Source: Desulfurobacterium indicum
Lineage (GTDB): Bacteria > Aquificota > Aquificia > Desulfurobacteriales > Desulfurobacteriaceae
Length of the DNA stretch: 45,416 nucleotides
Reading direction: 5' to 3'
Assembly (NCBI RefSeq): GCF_001968985.1
Contig: NZ_MOEN01000013.1
Coordinates: forward strand, 1 to 45,416
Shown here: positions 1 through 7,785 of the stretch, piece after piece
Layout: each line of letters opens with the position of its first letter
Numbering within the stretch: position 1 is the first letter of the stretch
Position numbers and translations under genes: made by a program
Notes under the pieces: model-generated
Database searches by the model: none
Seen by the model: the letters and a program-made list of their open reading frames with translations, nothing else
What the model was told of the DNA's origin: nothing

Positions 1-792
1 TTTTTTCATTCAAATATAGAAGAAAGCATAAATTCGATTATAAAAGCCAGTAATAAAATTAATCTACCTTCCCTAATACAGAAATACATAAAGAAAACCT
101 ATTCCTCTTTTGATCTGGTTATAACACCTTCAAAATACATGAAAAACTACTTAAACAGCATAGGAATAAACAAAACATCCACGGTATACCTGGGAGTTGA
201 CACAGATACATTCTCCTTAAATGGAGAAAGATACCCGGTAAGAAAAACCTTCAACATTCCGGAAGATAAAACGTTACTCATATATGCAGGCAGGCTATCC
301 AACGACAAAAACATACGAGAACTTCCAGAAATATATAACCTGCTATTAAAACGCTCAGACAAATTTCACCTATTAATCATCGGAAGCGGTCCGGAAGAAA
401 AAAATCTCCGAAAAGAGATGAAAAAAAACACAACATTTCTTGGATTCGTAAGAGACAAAAAAATTCTGGCATCTATCTATAGAAGCTGCGATATATTCAT
501 AACCCCATCTATAGCAGAATCTTTTGGACTTGCAATAATCGAAGCTCAAAGTTGCGGAATTCCAGTTGTGGGTTATAAAAAAGCTTCATTACCGGAAGTG
601 ACAATTAATCCAGAATTTCTTGTTCACAATAAGAGCCAATTTATAGACATATTATTATATAAGAATAAAAACAAGATTAACCGGAAAGAAATAAGTAAAA
701 AAATAACTTCTATGTTTTCATGGCAACAAACCTTTGAGCAAATTTTGAATATTTACTCTAATCTGATAGAAAAAAAGTATTATGCACACTAA
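1..792 (+). CDS. glycosyltransferase, GT4/GT1-like, 3' part only
   Basis: The reading frame is open from base 1 to a TAA at 790-792, so the gene starts before the window. The visible 263 residues are the C-terminal Rossmann half of a GT-B glycosyltransferase. They include the linker FDLVITPSKYMK, then GVDTDTF, the nucleotide-sugar domain opening LLIYAGRLSNDKNI, and the family-4 E-x7-E region PSIAESFGLAIIEAQSCGIPVVG with its catalytic and binding glutamates. Such enzymes move a sugar from an NDP-sugar to cell-surface glycans or lipids on the cytoplasmic side of the membrane. An internal ATG at 139 is not the start, because the domain is already under way upstream. The gene looks more AT-rich than its neighbours, which could mark the end of a polysaccharide cluster. 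The acceptor cannot be told. Confidence 0.85.
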   Translation, partial: FFHSNIEESINSIIKASNKINLPSLIQKYIKKTYSSFDLVITPSKYMKNYLNSIGINKTSTVYLGVDTDTFSLNGERYPVRKTFNIPEDKTLLIYAGRLSNDKNIRELPEIYNLLLKRSDKFHLLIIGSGPEEKNLRKEMKKNTTFLGFVRDKKILASIYRSCDIFITPSIAESFGLAIIEAQSCGIPVVGYKKASLPEVTINPEFLVHNKSQFIDILLYKNKNKINRKEISKKITSMFSWQQTFEQILNIYSNLIEKKYYAH

Positions 793-853
793 AAGCACAA
801 CTTTAGATCTTAAAAATATCCCATAAACTTGCAAAATTGCTTCAGAAAATTTA

Positions 854-878
854 ATTTAAATCTAACTATAGATTAAAT
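854..878. promoter_or_regulatory. inverted repeat just upstream of the YfdX-like gene
   Basis: Bases 854-864 and 869-878 are inverted copies (ATTTAAATCTA and TAGATTAAAT) with one bulged base and a 4-nt loop. The repeat ends about 10 nt before the strong AGGAGG of the next gene. It could be an operator or an mRNA hairpin near the ribosome-binding site. The region is AT-rich, so chance is possible. Confidence 0.35.
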
Positions 879-898
879 ATCCCTCCAGGAGGAATAAA

Positions 899-1897
899 AT
901 GAGAAAACTAATAGCTGCAATGCTGACAGCCGCACTCATCGCACCAACAGGAGCAATGGCAACATCTATGAAATCAGAAAGAAAGTCAGAATCTACAGGA
1001 AGTAGCATGACCGGTAGCATGATGCCTGAACACGGCACATCCTCCGCCGCTTTCTGGAAGGTAAATACAGGAAGAAGAGAAAAGATGATTGCGAAAAAAA
1101 CCTCTATGAATGCTGTAAGGAAAAAAGTTGAATCATTAAGAAAAATGAGGCCTTCCTTTACAACAGCTTTAACAGCAATGAAAAAAGTTGACGAAGCGAT
1201 AATACTGCTAAAAGAAGGAAAAACAGAGCAAGCTAAAAAAGTTTTAACTGAAGCAGAGAAATATGTCGAAAAATACATGAAAGAAAACAAAGGAATGGGC
1301 TTTGTTCCCCTTAATCAGCAGATAGCAGTCATAGAATTTAGAGGAGATGTAAAAACTGCAGAAAAAATAGTCAAAAAGGCAGAAGAACTTCTTAAAGAAG
1401 GCAAAGTACAGGATGCAAAAGCCCTCCTCAACACGTTATCTGACGAAATAGATGTAATCAATGTCTATCTACCGCTTACCATGTATAAAAAAGTTGTAAA
1501 AGATGCAATCAAAGAGATAGACAAAGGCAAGAAAGAAGAAGCCATGAAAATGCTCATGGCCATAAGAGACAGTATAGCCATTCAGAAAATCGTAATCCCA
1601 ATACCTATGATTAAAGTGCAAGCTCTGATAGAAAGAGCAAAAGTTATGAACAAAAAAGACAGAAAGTTAGCCATAGCTTACCTTAAAGAAGCACAAAAAG
1701 AATTAAGACTTGCAAAAGCTTTAGGTTACGCCTACGACTTTGAAAAAACTTACAGAGAATTGGATAGAGAATTAAAGCAACTTGAAACAGCAATAGAAGG
1801 AAAGAAAGAGACAGGTTCTCTATTTAACTCTATTCTTGAAAAACTCAAGCTTCTAAAAGAAAAAGCTACGAAAGAAATAACATCCAGGACAGAATAA
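899..1897 (+). CDS. secreted YfdX-like helical protein
   Basis: The 332-residue product starts with a Sec-type signal peptide (MRKLIAAML..., likely cut after ...TGAMA, about residue 22). A Met/Ser/Thr-rich linker to about residue 50 follows. The rest is a long, charged, all-helical region built from recurrent units of the type A-x2-L-L-x-E-G-K-x2-[QE]-A-K. This matches the YfdX family, periplasmic proteins of poorly defined function linked to acid or other stress in enterobacteria. The start is firm: AGGAGG lies 7 nt before the ATG. The gene stands alone, with an inverted repeat before it and a terminator after it. The YfdX assignment rests on the look of the repeats and is moderately sure. 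Confidence 0.7.
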   Translation: MRKLIAAMLTAALIAPTGAMATSMKSERKSESTGSSMTGSMMPEHGTSSAAFWKVNTGRREKMIAKKTSMNAVRKKVESLRKMRPSFTTALTAMKKVDEAIILLKEGKTEQAKKVLTEAEKYVEKYMKENKGMGFVPLNQQIAVIEFRGDVKTAEKIVKKAEELLKEGKVQDAKALLNTLSDEIDVINVYLPLTMYKKVVKDAIKEIDKGKKEEAMKMLMAIRDSIAIQKIVIPIPMIKVQALIERAKVMNKKDRKLAIAYLKEAQKELRLAKALGYAYDFEKTYRELDRELKQLETAIEGKKETGSLFNSILEKLKLLKEKATKEITSRTE

Positions 1898-1904
1898 AAA
1901 ATCT

Positions 1905-1937
1905 AAATGGGGCTGCCTTCAAAATAGCCCCATTTTT
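1905..1937 (+). terminator. intrinsic terminator of the YfdX-like gene
   Basis: A 10-bp stem (1905-1914 with 1926-1935, core ATGGGGCT/AGCCCCAT) with an 11-nt loop ends in a run of five T. It lies 8 bases after the stop codon. Confidence 0.85.
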
Positions 1938-1948
1938 GCAAAAAAGAC

Positions 1949-1978
1949 TTGACACACAAGAACAACCGGCTATATTAT
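1949..1978 (+). promoter_or_regulatory. sigma-70-type promoter of the initiator tRNA
   Basis: A perfect -35 TTGACA (1949-1954) lies 18 nt before TATTAT (1973-1978), or 16 nt before TATATT (1971-1976). Transcription would start near 1985, a few bases before the tRNA. Confidence 0.75.
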
Positions 1979-1990
1979 ACGTTACACTGA

Positions 1991-2067
<77 letters not shown>

Positions 2068-2075
2068 AATTTTCC

Positions 2076-2780
2076 TCATAATCTTGGAATAGCCTGAAGA
2101 AGTTCCCTGGTATATTCCTTTTTTGGATTTTTAAAAATTTCTTCTAACGTTCCCTCTTCCACGATTTCACCATCTTTCATCACCATGATACGGTCGCAAA
2201 TATACTTTGTAGTGAGAAGGTCATGAGTGACAAAAAGCATTGAGAGATCAAAATTTTCTTTAAGTTCCCTCAATGTTTTTAAAACCCACATCTTAAGCGT
2301 TACATCAAGCATGGAAATCGGCTCATCGGCAATTATAAGATCAGGAGAAACAAGAAGTGATCTTATTATAATTACTCTCTGCCTCTGTCCTCCCGAAAGC
2401 TCCGAAGGCTTCTTTCCCGACAGCCTTTCATAGTTAAGATTAAAACTTGCGAAAAGCCTTTTTATCCTCTCCTCATCAGGCAAAATATCGAGTAACTGTC
2501 TCCTTACTGAAAGGTAAGGATGTAGAGAAGCAAGAGGATCTTGAAACATACATGATATCGTTTTACCTTTAAACTCTATCTTCCCTTCATAAGGAACAAG
2601 TCCAAGAATCGCCCTTCCAACAGTGGTTTTCCCAGAACCACTCTGACCAACTATCCCAAGTACCTCACCTTTATGAAGAGAAAAAGAAACACCTTTAACA
2701 GCATGAAACACTTCAGATTTTAAAATACCTTTATTTTCAAATGTAACAGACAGATTTTCAACACGAAGAACCGTATCCAT
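2076..2780 (-). CDS. oligopeptide/nickel-type ABC transporter ATPase, orphan
   Basis: This 234-residue ATP-binding subunit resembles the DppF/OppF/NikE group. It has Walker A GQSGSGKTT (45-53), Q-loop Q80, signature LSGGQ (128-132) and Walker B LIIADEP (148-154), followed by a switch His in FVTHD. It would power import of peptides or nickel at the cytoplasmic membrane. It is shorter than the usual 320 residues because the C-terminal oligopeptide extension is absent, as in the NikE type. No permease or binding-protein gene lies beside it, so its partners are elsewhere. GGAGG lies 5 nt before the ATG. The substrate is unknown. Confidence 0.8.
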   Translation of the reverse strand: MDTVLRVENLSVTFENKGILKSEVFHAVKGVSFSLHKGEVLGIVGQSGSGKTTVGRAILGLVPYEGKIEFKGKTISCMFQDPLASLHPYLSVRRQLLDILPDEERIKRLFASFNLNYERLSGKKPSELSGGQRQRVIIIRSLLVSPDLIIADEPISMLDVTLKMWVLKTLRELKENFDLSMLFVTHDLLTTKYICDRIMVMKDGEIVEEGTLEEIFKNPKKEYTRELLQAIPRL

Positions 2781-2828
2781 TTAAACCTCCGTTCACACTA
2801 CGAAACAAGTTTATAAAAAGTTTTCCGT

Positions 2829-2858
2829 TTGAGCAATCAGGAAGAAAAATGATATTCT
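2829..2858 (+). promoter_or_regulatory. possible proB promoter
   Basis: TTGAGC (2829-2834), an 18-nt spacer ending in TGA, then TATTCT (2853-2858), which is an extended -10 arrangement. The start point would fall about 26 nt before proB. The match is moderate only. Confidence 0.35.
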
Positions 2859-2890
2859 TTATGAGCCACAAATTCCAAGAGGTACTTTAA

Positions 2891-3946
2891 ATGCTCCGAC
2901 AGGTTAAAAGAGTCGTAATAAAGGTAGGAAGTCAACTGCTGGCAGAAAAAAATGGATTGAACAAAAACTTTATAGAAAAAATCGCTGAAGAAATATCCAC
3001 ATTAAAAAGAGAGGGAAAAGAGGTTATTCTCGTCAGTTCTGGAGCTGTTCTTGCAGGTATAAAAGTTTTGAACCTTGATAGAAAACCAAAATCCCTTCAA
3101 GAAAAACAGGCACTTTCTGCAGTTGGACAACCCTATCTAATGGCAGAATATACACAAGCTTTTAAAAAACATGGATACAACATAGCCCAGGTCCTTTTAA
3201 CAGCCGAAGACCTTCGCTCAAAAAAACGCTTCTCTCATGCAAAAGACACCTTTCATGCACTGTCAAAATTAAACGTCATTCCCATAGTGAACGAAAATGA
3301 CACAGTTTCTGTTGAAGAAATCAAAATCGGGGATAACGACAATCTTGCAGCTCACGTGTCTGTTGTAGTTGAGGCTGACCTGCTTATAATGCTGACCACT
3401 ACCAACGGCATATTCGACAAAGATCCAAACATCTTTCCCGATGCGAAAAAAATAGAATCAGTAAAAGATATTCACGAACTTCAACTAACATGTGACTTCT
3501 CAGGCAAAAGCCCTTTCGGAACCGGCGGAATGTGGACAAAAGTCGAAGCAGCTTTTAAAGCTGCCAGAAAAGGCATTCCAGTTATCATAGCCAACGGAAG
3601 AGAAGAGAAAATAACAGTAAAAATTCTAAAAGGAAAAAAGAAAGGTACACTCTTCCTACCTAAAAAGGAACTTAAAGCAAAAGCGTACAGAATTCTCTAC
3701 CTGGAAAAACCAAAAGGGAAACTGATAATAGATAAAGGAGCAGAAGAAGCAGTCTTAGAAAAAGGAAAAAGCCTTCTTCCAAAAGGCGTAAAAAAAGTAG
3801 AAGGAACTTTTGAAAGAGGTGATGTAGTTGAAGTTGTAAATACGGAAGGAAAAAAACTATTTAAAGGCATTGTGAAATGCAGTAGCAGAGAGCTTCTTTC
3901 ATTTGACAAAGAGTGTATTCACCGCGACGACATGGTGTTTTTATAA
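2891..3946 (+). CDS. proB: glutamate 5-kinase with PUA domain
   Basis: The 351-residue protein phosphorylates glutamate with ATP, the first step of proline synthesis in the cytoplasm. The amino-acid-kinase domain covers about 1-250: VIKVGSQLL and VSSGAVLAG near the N-terminus, IPIVNENDTVS and GDNDNLAA in the middle, and FGTGGMWTKVEAA for binding. A PUA domain fills about 270-351 (RGDVVEVVN... lies in it), as in full-length ProB. An in-frame stop just upstream (2888-2890) rules out a longer start, and GAGGT lies before the ATG. proA is not adjacent. Feedback inhibition by proline is known for the family but cannot be read here. Confidence 0.95.
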   Translation: MLRQVKRVVIKVGSQLLAEKNGLNKNFIEKIAEEISTLKREGKEVILVSSGAVLAGIKVLNLDRKPKSLQEKQALSAVGQPYLMAEYTQAFKKHGYNIAQVLLTAEDLRSKKRFSHAKDTFHALSKLNVIPIVNENDTVSVEEIKIGDNDNLAAHVSVVVEADLLIMLTTTNGIFDKDPNIFPDAKKIESVKDIHELQLTCDFSGKSPFGTGGMWTKVEAAFKAARKGIPVIIANGREEKITVKILKGKKKGTLFLPKKELKAKAYRILYLEKPKGKLIIDKGAEEAVLEKGKSLLPKGVKKVEGTFERGDVVEVVNTEGKKLFKGIVKCSSRELLSFDKECIHRDDMVFL

Positions 3947-3952
3947 ACATTA

Positions 3953-3973
3953 AAGCGGGCAAAGCCCGCTTCT
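3953..3973. terminator. two-way terminator between proB and the flavodiiron gene
   Basis: An 8-bp stem AAGCGGGC/GCCCGCTT (3953-3960 with 3964-3971) has a 3-nt loop. It lies between two convergent stop codons. A T-containing tail (CTTTAAA) follows on the plus strand, and on the minus strand TTTAATG follows. It probably serves both genes. Confidence 0.7.
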
Positions 3974-5161
3974 TTAAACAGTGCTAAGTTTTTCGGAAAG
4001 AATTTCGGCTAAAACTTCAAGCTTCTTAAAATCATTCTCTTTCGGAGTTCCTTTAACTAAAACAGAATCTATCCATTCAGCTTTTATAACAGAAAGAACA
4101 CCTTTAATATGTTTTTCAACAACTGTTCCGCTCCAGCCATAAGATCCGATAAGTGAAAGAAAACGTGTTTTAGGCCTTAAACCATTCATAAGATAAGCAA
4201 AACCTATAACAGACGGGTGAGCACCAGCAAGAACAGCAGGAGAAGCAAAAACCACAGCTGCAGCATCAACTAGATCCATAGCAATGTTACTCAAATCTGA
4301 TGTTATTAAATTGTAAGGCCTTACTCTTACGCCCCTTTTCGAAAGCTCTCTGGTTAAAAATTCAACCATTACACGGGTGCTTTCATGCATCGATACAAAA
4401 GGAATCAGAACAAGCGGTTTCACATCGTCAGAAACCCACTCTTTATAAGCATTTAGAATAAATTCCGTTTCTTTGATAACAACCCCGTGGCTAGGAGCTA
4501 TTATTTCCGGCGAAAGCTCATCTATAAGTGCAAGATGCTTCTTTATAAAATTGCGGAAAGGCATCATTATCTCTGCATAATAACGCTTTGTCTCCAGATA
4601 GACTTTAGCCCTATTTTCATCTGTCGTATCAAACAGCTCACTCGTCGCAATGTGAGAACCTAAAAAATCACACGGAAAGAGCACTTTATCTTCAACAGCA
4701 TAAGTAAACATAGTCTCGGGCCAGTGGACCCAGGGAGCCATAAAAAACTGAAGGGTCTTATCACCAAGAGAAAGGGTCTCTCTATCCGAAATAATTTTAA
4801 AAACATCATCAGGAAGCGAAAAGAAATCCTGAAGCATTCCTTTACACTTGGCATTTGTAACAACCTTGGCTTCCGGAAACTTCTCTAAAACATAAGGAAT
4901 AGAACCAGAATGATCCTGCTCAGCATGGTTAGAAATGACATAATCTATACTATCAACCCCAAGCTCCTCCAGATTCTCAAAAAGTTCCTTTTTCTTATAA
5001 GGCTCAACAGTATCTATGAGCGCCACCTTCTCACTTCCCACAACAAGGTAAGCATTGTAACTTGTGCCTTCCGGCAGAGCAACAAGCTCATCAAAAAGAA
5101 CCCTGTCCCAGTCTACCGCTCCGACCCAGTAGATACCTTTCTTTATCTCTTTAGCTGCCAT
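3974..5161 (-). CDS. flavodiiron protein (FprA/ROO-type)
   Basis: The 395-residue flavodiiron protein reduces oxygen (to water) or nitric oxide in the cytoplasm of anaerobes, fed by rubredoxin or a similar donor. The N-terminal metallo-beta-lactamase-like domain carries the full diiron ligand set: H79-x-E81-x-D83-H84, H147 (VHWPET), D165 (FPCDFLG) and H225 (PSHG). The C-terminal flavodoxin domain runs from about 250 with the FMN loop SMHESTRVM. The start at 5161 is chosen because GAGGAGG lies 5 nt before that ATG; an ATG at 5182 would put the Shine-Dalgarno sequence inside the gene, and an ATG at 5164 is only 2 nt from it. No rubredoxin gene is adjacent. Oxygen protection fits a strict anaerobe. 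Confidence 0.93.
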   Translation of the reverse strand: MAAKEIKKGIYWVGAVDWDRVLFDELVALPEGTSYNAYLVVGSEKVALIDTVEPYKKKELFENLEELGVDSIDYVISNHAEQDHSGSIPYVLEKFPEAKVVTNAKCKGMLQDFFSLPDDVFKIISDRETLSLGDKTLQFFMAPWVHWPETMFTYAVEDKVLFPCDFLGSHIATSELFDTTDENRAKVYLETKRYYAEIMMPFRNFIKKHLALIDELSPEIIAPSHGVVIKETEFILNAYKEWVSDDVKPLVLIPFVSMHESTRVMVEFLTRELSKRGVRVRPYNLITSDLSNIAMDLVDAAAVVFASPAVLAGAHPSVIGFAYLMNGLRPKTRFLSLIGSYGWSGTVVEKHIKGVLSVIKAEWIDSVLVKGTPKENDFKKLEVLAEILSEKLSTV

Positions 5162-5246
5162 CATTACCTCCTCTAGATGCAAATAATTATCAACGTTTCT
5201 TTAAGTTATAATAAATTCACAGAAAAACAACTCTATTCTATGGAAA

Positions 5247-5275
5247 TTGAAAACATAACAAAATGTTGCTAAAAT
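5247..5275 (+). promoter_or_regulatory. promoter of the diguanylate cyclase gene
   Basis: TTGAAA (5247-5252), a 17-nt spacer ending in TGC, then TAAAAT (5270-5275). This is a good -35 plus an extended -10. The start point would be about 5282, leaving a leader of about 36 nt. Confidence 0.6.
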
Positions 5276-5317
5276 ATAAGTTCACTAAATTTGATTTACA
5301 CTTATTAAAAGGAACTG

Positions 5318-6538
5318 ATGGAAAAGAAAAGGGGCATACCTGTAAGTTACAAAGAGATAGGGTATTTGCTTGAAAAACTTATTCTCCCGCTTGGCGGTTC
5401 CTGTATTATTTTGGATGAAAACAAAAAAGTTCGTTATGTAACAAGACTGTCTCCTCTTTGCAATATACTGAAAAAGCAAGACGAGAAAATGTGCAGAGAA
5501 TTTTTATCTGAAAACTTTAAAAGAGCACAGGAAACGAAAGAGCCCTTCACAACAAAGTGTCCAATAGGGAAACTTGTCTATGTCATCCCTATTTACATAG
5601 ACGGAAAATTTAAAGGTATAGGAACAGGCTCAATAGGTGTAGCCAGTTTTTCAAGAAGGAGAAGAAGAAAACTCATAGAAATAGCGCGAAAAGCAAACAT
5701 TCCCGAAAGCAAACTGTTAAAACTTGCCGAAGAAGAATTCCTGAACAAAAGGTATTTAATATCAAGCAACCGTAATATCTTTTTCAGAGAGATAAAAGAT
5801 ACCGAATGTGTAATGAAAGCCCTACGAAGGTTTTTAGAAGTGCTTAAAATAAGAATTGCTATAAAAAAAAATTCTCCTCAATGTTGTTATACATATGATC
5901 TTATGGACGCAATAGAATATCTTATTGCCGGAAATTTTAGTCCATCTCCTGAAAAGTTTAACGAAAAAAATGAAAGAGATTTACTGTTAAAACTGGTAGA
6001 GCTTGCTAAAAAAACGTGCAGAGAAATGTTAAAAGTAACAATGTCCGAATCAATAAGATGGAAAGCATACCACGACAGTTTGACAGGTGTTTACAACAGA
6101 TATGTCCTGGAAGAAGAACTGAAAAAGATAAGAGAACTGCGACTTGTCCCTGTAGCATTTATCCTGGTAGATATGGATGATTTAAAAAAAATCAACGACA
6201 ACTACGGCCATGAAATGGGGGATAAAGCCATATATGCGGTTGCAAAAGCCGTTAAATCGGCAGTAAGAAGAAATGATGTTGTTGTCAGGATAGGCGGTGA
6301 TGAATTCATAATAGTCCTACCCGGCATTACAGAAAGAGAAGTAAAAGAGATAATAGAAAGAATAGAGGAAAATGTTGCCAAGTCAGCATCGATATTCGGA
6401 CTGCCGTTTAATCTAAGCGTATCCATAGGATATGAAATTCTTAAAGCTTATGAAGACCCTGAAGAAGCCATACTAAGAGCAGATAAGAACATGTATAAAT
6501 GTAAAAAGTGCAGGAAGAACGGCAACGGTAAATTTTAA
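5318..6538 (+). CDS. diguanylate cyclase with N-terminal PocR-like sensor
   Basis: The 406-residue soluble protein should make cyclic di-GMP from two GTP. The C-terminal GGDEF domain (about 245-400) has an intact active site GGDEF (326-330), the metal Asp in FILVDMDDLKKIND, and a product-inhibition site R317-x2-D320 five residues before the GGDEF. The N-terminal 140 residues resemble a PocR domain: three spaced cysteines (C48, C59, C81) and the pattern CPIGKLVYVIPIYIDGKFKGIGTGSIG. PocR domains are thought to bind small ligands. A Cys pair (C189, C190) and CKKC near the end are further possible redox or metal sites. There are no membrane segments. Its last 4 bases overlap the convergent neighbour. 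The sensor assignment is by eye. Confidence 0.85.
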   Translation: MEKKRGIPVSYKEIGYLLEKLILPLGGSCIILDENKKVRYVTRLSPLCNILKKQDEKMCREFLSENFKRAQETKEPFTTKCPIGKLVYVIPIYIDGKFKGIGTGSIGVASFSRRRRRKLIEIARKANIPESKLLKLAEEEFLNKRYLISSNRNIFFREIKDTECVMKALRRFLEVLKIRIAIKKNSPQCCYTYDLMDAIEYLIAGNFSPSPEKFNEKNERDLLLKLVELAKKTCREMLKVTMSESIRWKAYHDSLTGVYNRYVLEEELKKIRELRLVPVAFILVDMDDLKKINDNYGHEMGDKAIYAVAKAVKSAVRRNDVVVRIGGDEFIIVLPGITEREVKEIIERIEENVAKSASIFGLPFNLSVSIGYEILKAYEDPEEAILRADKNMYKCKKCRKNGNGKF

Positions 6539-7785
6539 CTTTCCTTTAACCTCAATTTCTTTATGCGCCTTTTGTCTACATCGGCAACTTCAATCGTAAG
6601 ATCATGAAATTTTATTTTTTCACCTTTTTTTGGAAATCTGCCCAAAGTTTTTAAAACAAAGCCAGCAATCGTTATATAATCTGCTTTTGAAGGAAGAGAA
6701 GTTTTCAAGTACCTGTTTATCTCATTTATCTCTACTGAACCGTCAACGACTAAAGAACCGTCAGAAAGCTTATTTACAAGTGGATGTTCACCTCCAAACT
6801 CATCATCAATCCTTCCAACTATCTCCTCAAGTATATCCTCAATGGTAACTATCCCCAAAGTGGAACCAAACTCATCAACAACAACAGCCATCTGAGTTTT
6901 TGCTCTTCTTAACTCTTTCAAAGCATCAATAAGGCTCATATATTCAGGAAGAACAAGAATAGGCCGCAAGAAGTTTTTAACAGAGGCAAACTTATCATTT
7001 GCATCAAGAAGGTCAGTTATCAATATATAGCCTACAATATCATCAAACCGCTCCCTATAAACGGGCAATTTTGAAAATCCAGTTTTATTAAAGAGTTTTA
7101 AAGCCTCTTTTACACGGGAATTCATATTAACAGCAACTACATTTACCAGCGGAACATAAATATCACCTAACGTCTTCTCTTTCAAACGAAGAACATTTTT
7201 AAGTATTTTTCTCTCGGTTTTTTCAAAAGCAGAACGGGAAGCACTCTCAACCAGAAGTTCAAGCTCCTCCTTCGTAACAAAAGGATTTTTCTTTGTTTCT
7301 TCACCAAAAAGGTTTGTTAAAAATCCCGCAACAAAAGTAATAAGCAATGTTAAAGGCCTAAAGAGCCTGTGAAAGAAATAGAGAGGGTAAACTATCTTAA
7401 AAGCAACTTTATCTGAATATTTCTGAAACAAACTTTTAGGAATGAGCTCTCCAAAGGTAATTGTAAGAGGCGTAAGTGTAGCTACCGTAAAAAGCTCAGG
7501 ATATTTCCCGATAAAAGGATATGTTGAAGATGCACTATCTATAACAAAAGCCGTGAAAAGCGTTGCAGCAGAAACAGTAGATATGTTCGTTCCAACTAAA
7601 GTAGTAGCAAGAATCTTCTCTGGTTCTTTCAAAAGCTGATTCAACAAAACTGCAGCCCTATCACCTCTTTTAAGGCGCTTTTTCAGCTCAACACGACTAA
7701 CAGAAATAATGGCTATCTCGCTTCCCGAAAAAAACGCTTCAAATGCAACACAAATTAAGATCGCAACTATGTAAAAGCCACTCAC
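6535..7785 (-). CDS. CNNM/CorC-family membrane protein with CBS pair (second of tandem)
   Basis: The 416-residue protein has an N-terminal CNNM (DUF21) membrane domain (about 1-190, opening with hydrophobic helix FYIVAILICVAFEAFF and SGSEIAIISVSR), a CBS pair (about 205-330, ending VVDEFGSTLGIVTIEDILEEIVG), and the C-terminal CorC/HlyC domain (about 340-410). The family is often named hemolysin but is linked to Mg2+ and Co2+ efflux or homeostasis, with nucleotide binding by the CBS pair. The start is GTG, placed directly after the TGA of the upstream paralogue, with GGAGAGAG as ribosome site inside that gene, so the two are coupled. Its stop overlaps the convergent cyclase gene by 4 nt. Confidence 0.9.
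   Translation of the reverse strand: MSGFYIVAILICVAFEAFFSGSEIAIISVSRVELKKRLKRGDRAAVLLNQLLKEPEKILATTLVGTNISTVSAATLFTAFVIDSASSTYPFIGKYPELFTVATLTPLTITFGELIPKSLFQKYSDKVAFKIVYPLYFFHRLFRPLTLLITFVAGFLTNLFGEETKKNPFVTKEELELLVESASRSAFEKTERKILKNVLRLKEKTLGDIYVPLVNVVAVNMNSRVKEALKLFNKTGFSKLPVYRERFDDIVGYILITDLLDANDKFASVKNFLRPILVLPEYMSLIDALKELRRAKTQMAVVVDEFGSTLGIVTIEDILEEIVGRIDDEFGGEHPLVNKLSDGSLVVDGSVEINEINRYLKTSLPSKADYITIAGFVLKTLGRFPKKGEKIKFHDLTIEVADVDKRRIKKLRLKES

Noticed and set aside
2861-2890. Leader peptide MSHKFQEVL before proB
   Set aside because: It has no ribosome site of its own and no control codons; it is probably chance.
5162-5182. Flavodiiron start at ATG 5182
   Set aside because: The GAGGAGG ribosome site lies inside this extension and points to the ATG at 5161.
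6202-6426. Long open frames antisense to real genes, such as inside the cyclase, CBS and yidC genes
   Set aside because: They lack ribosome sites, have no recognisable domains and lie wholly opposite clear genes.
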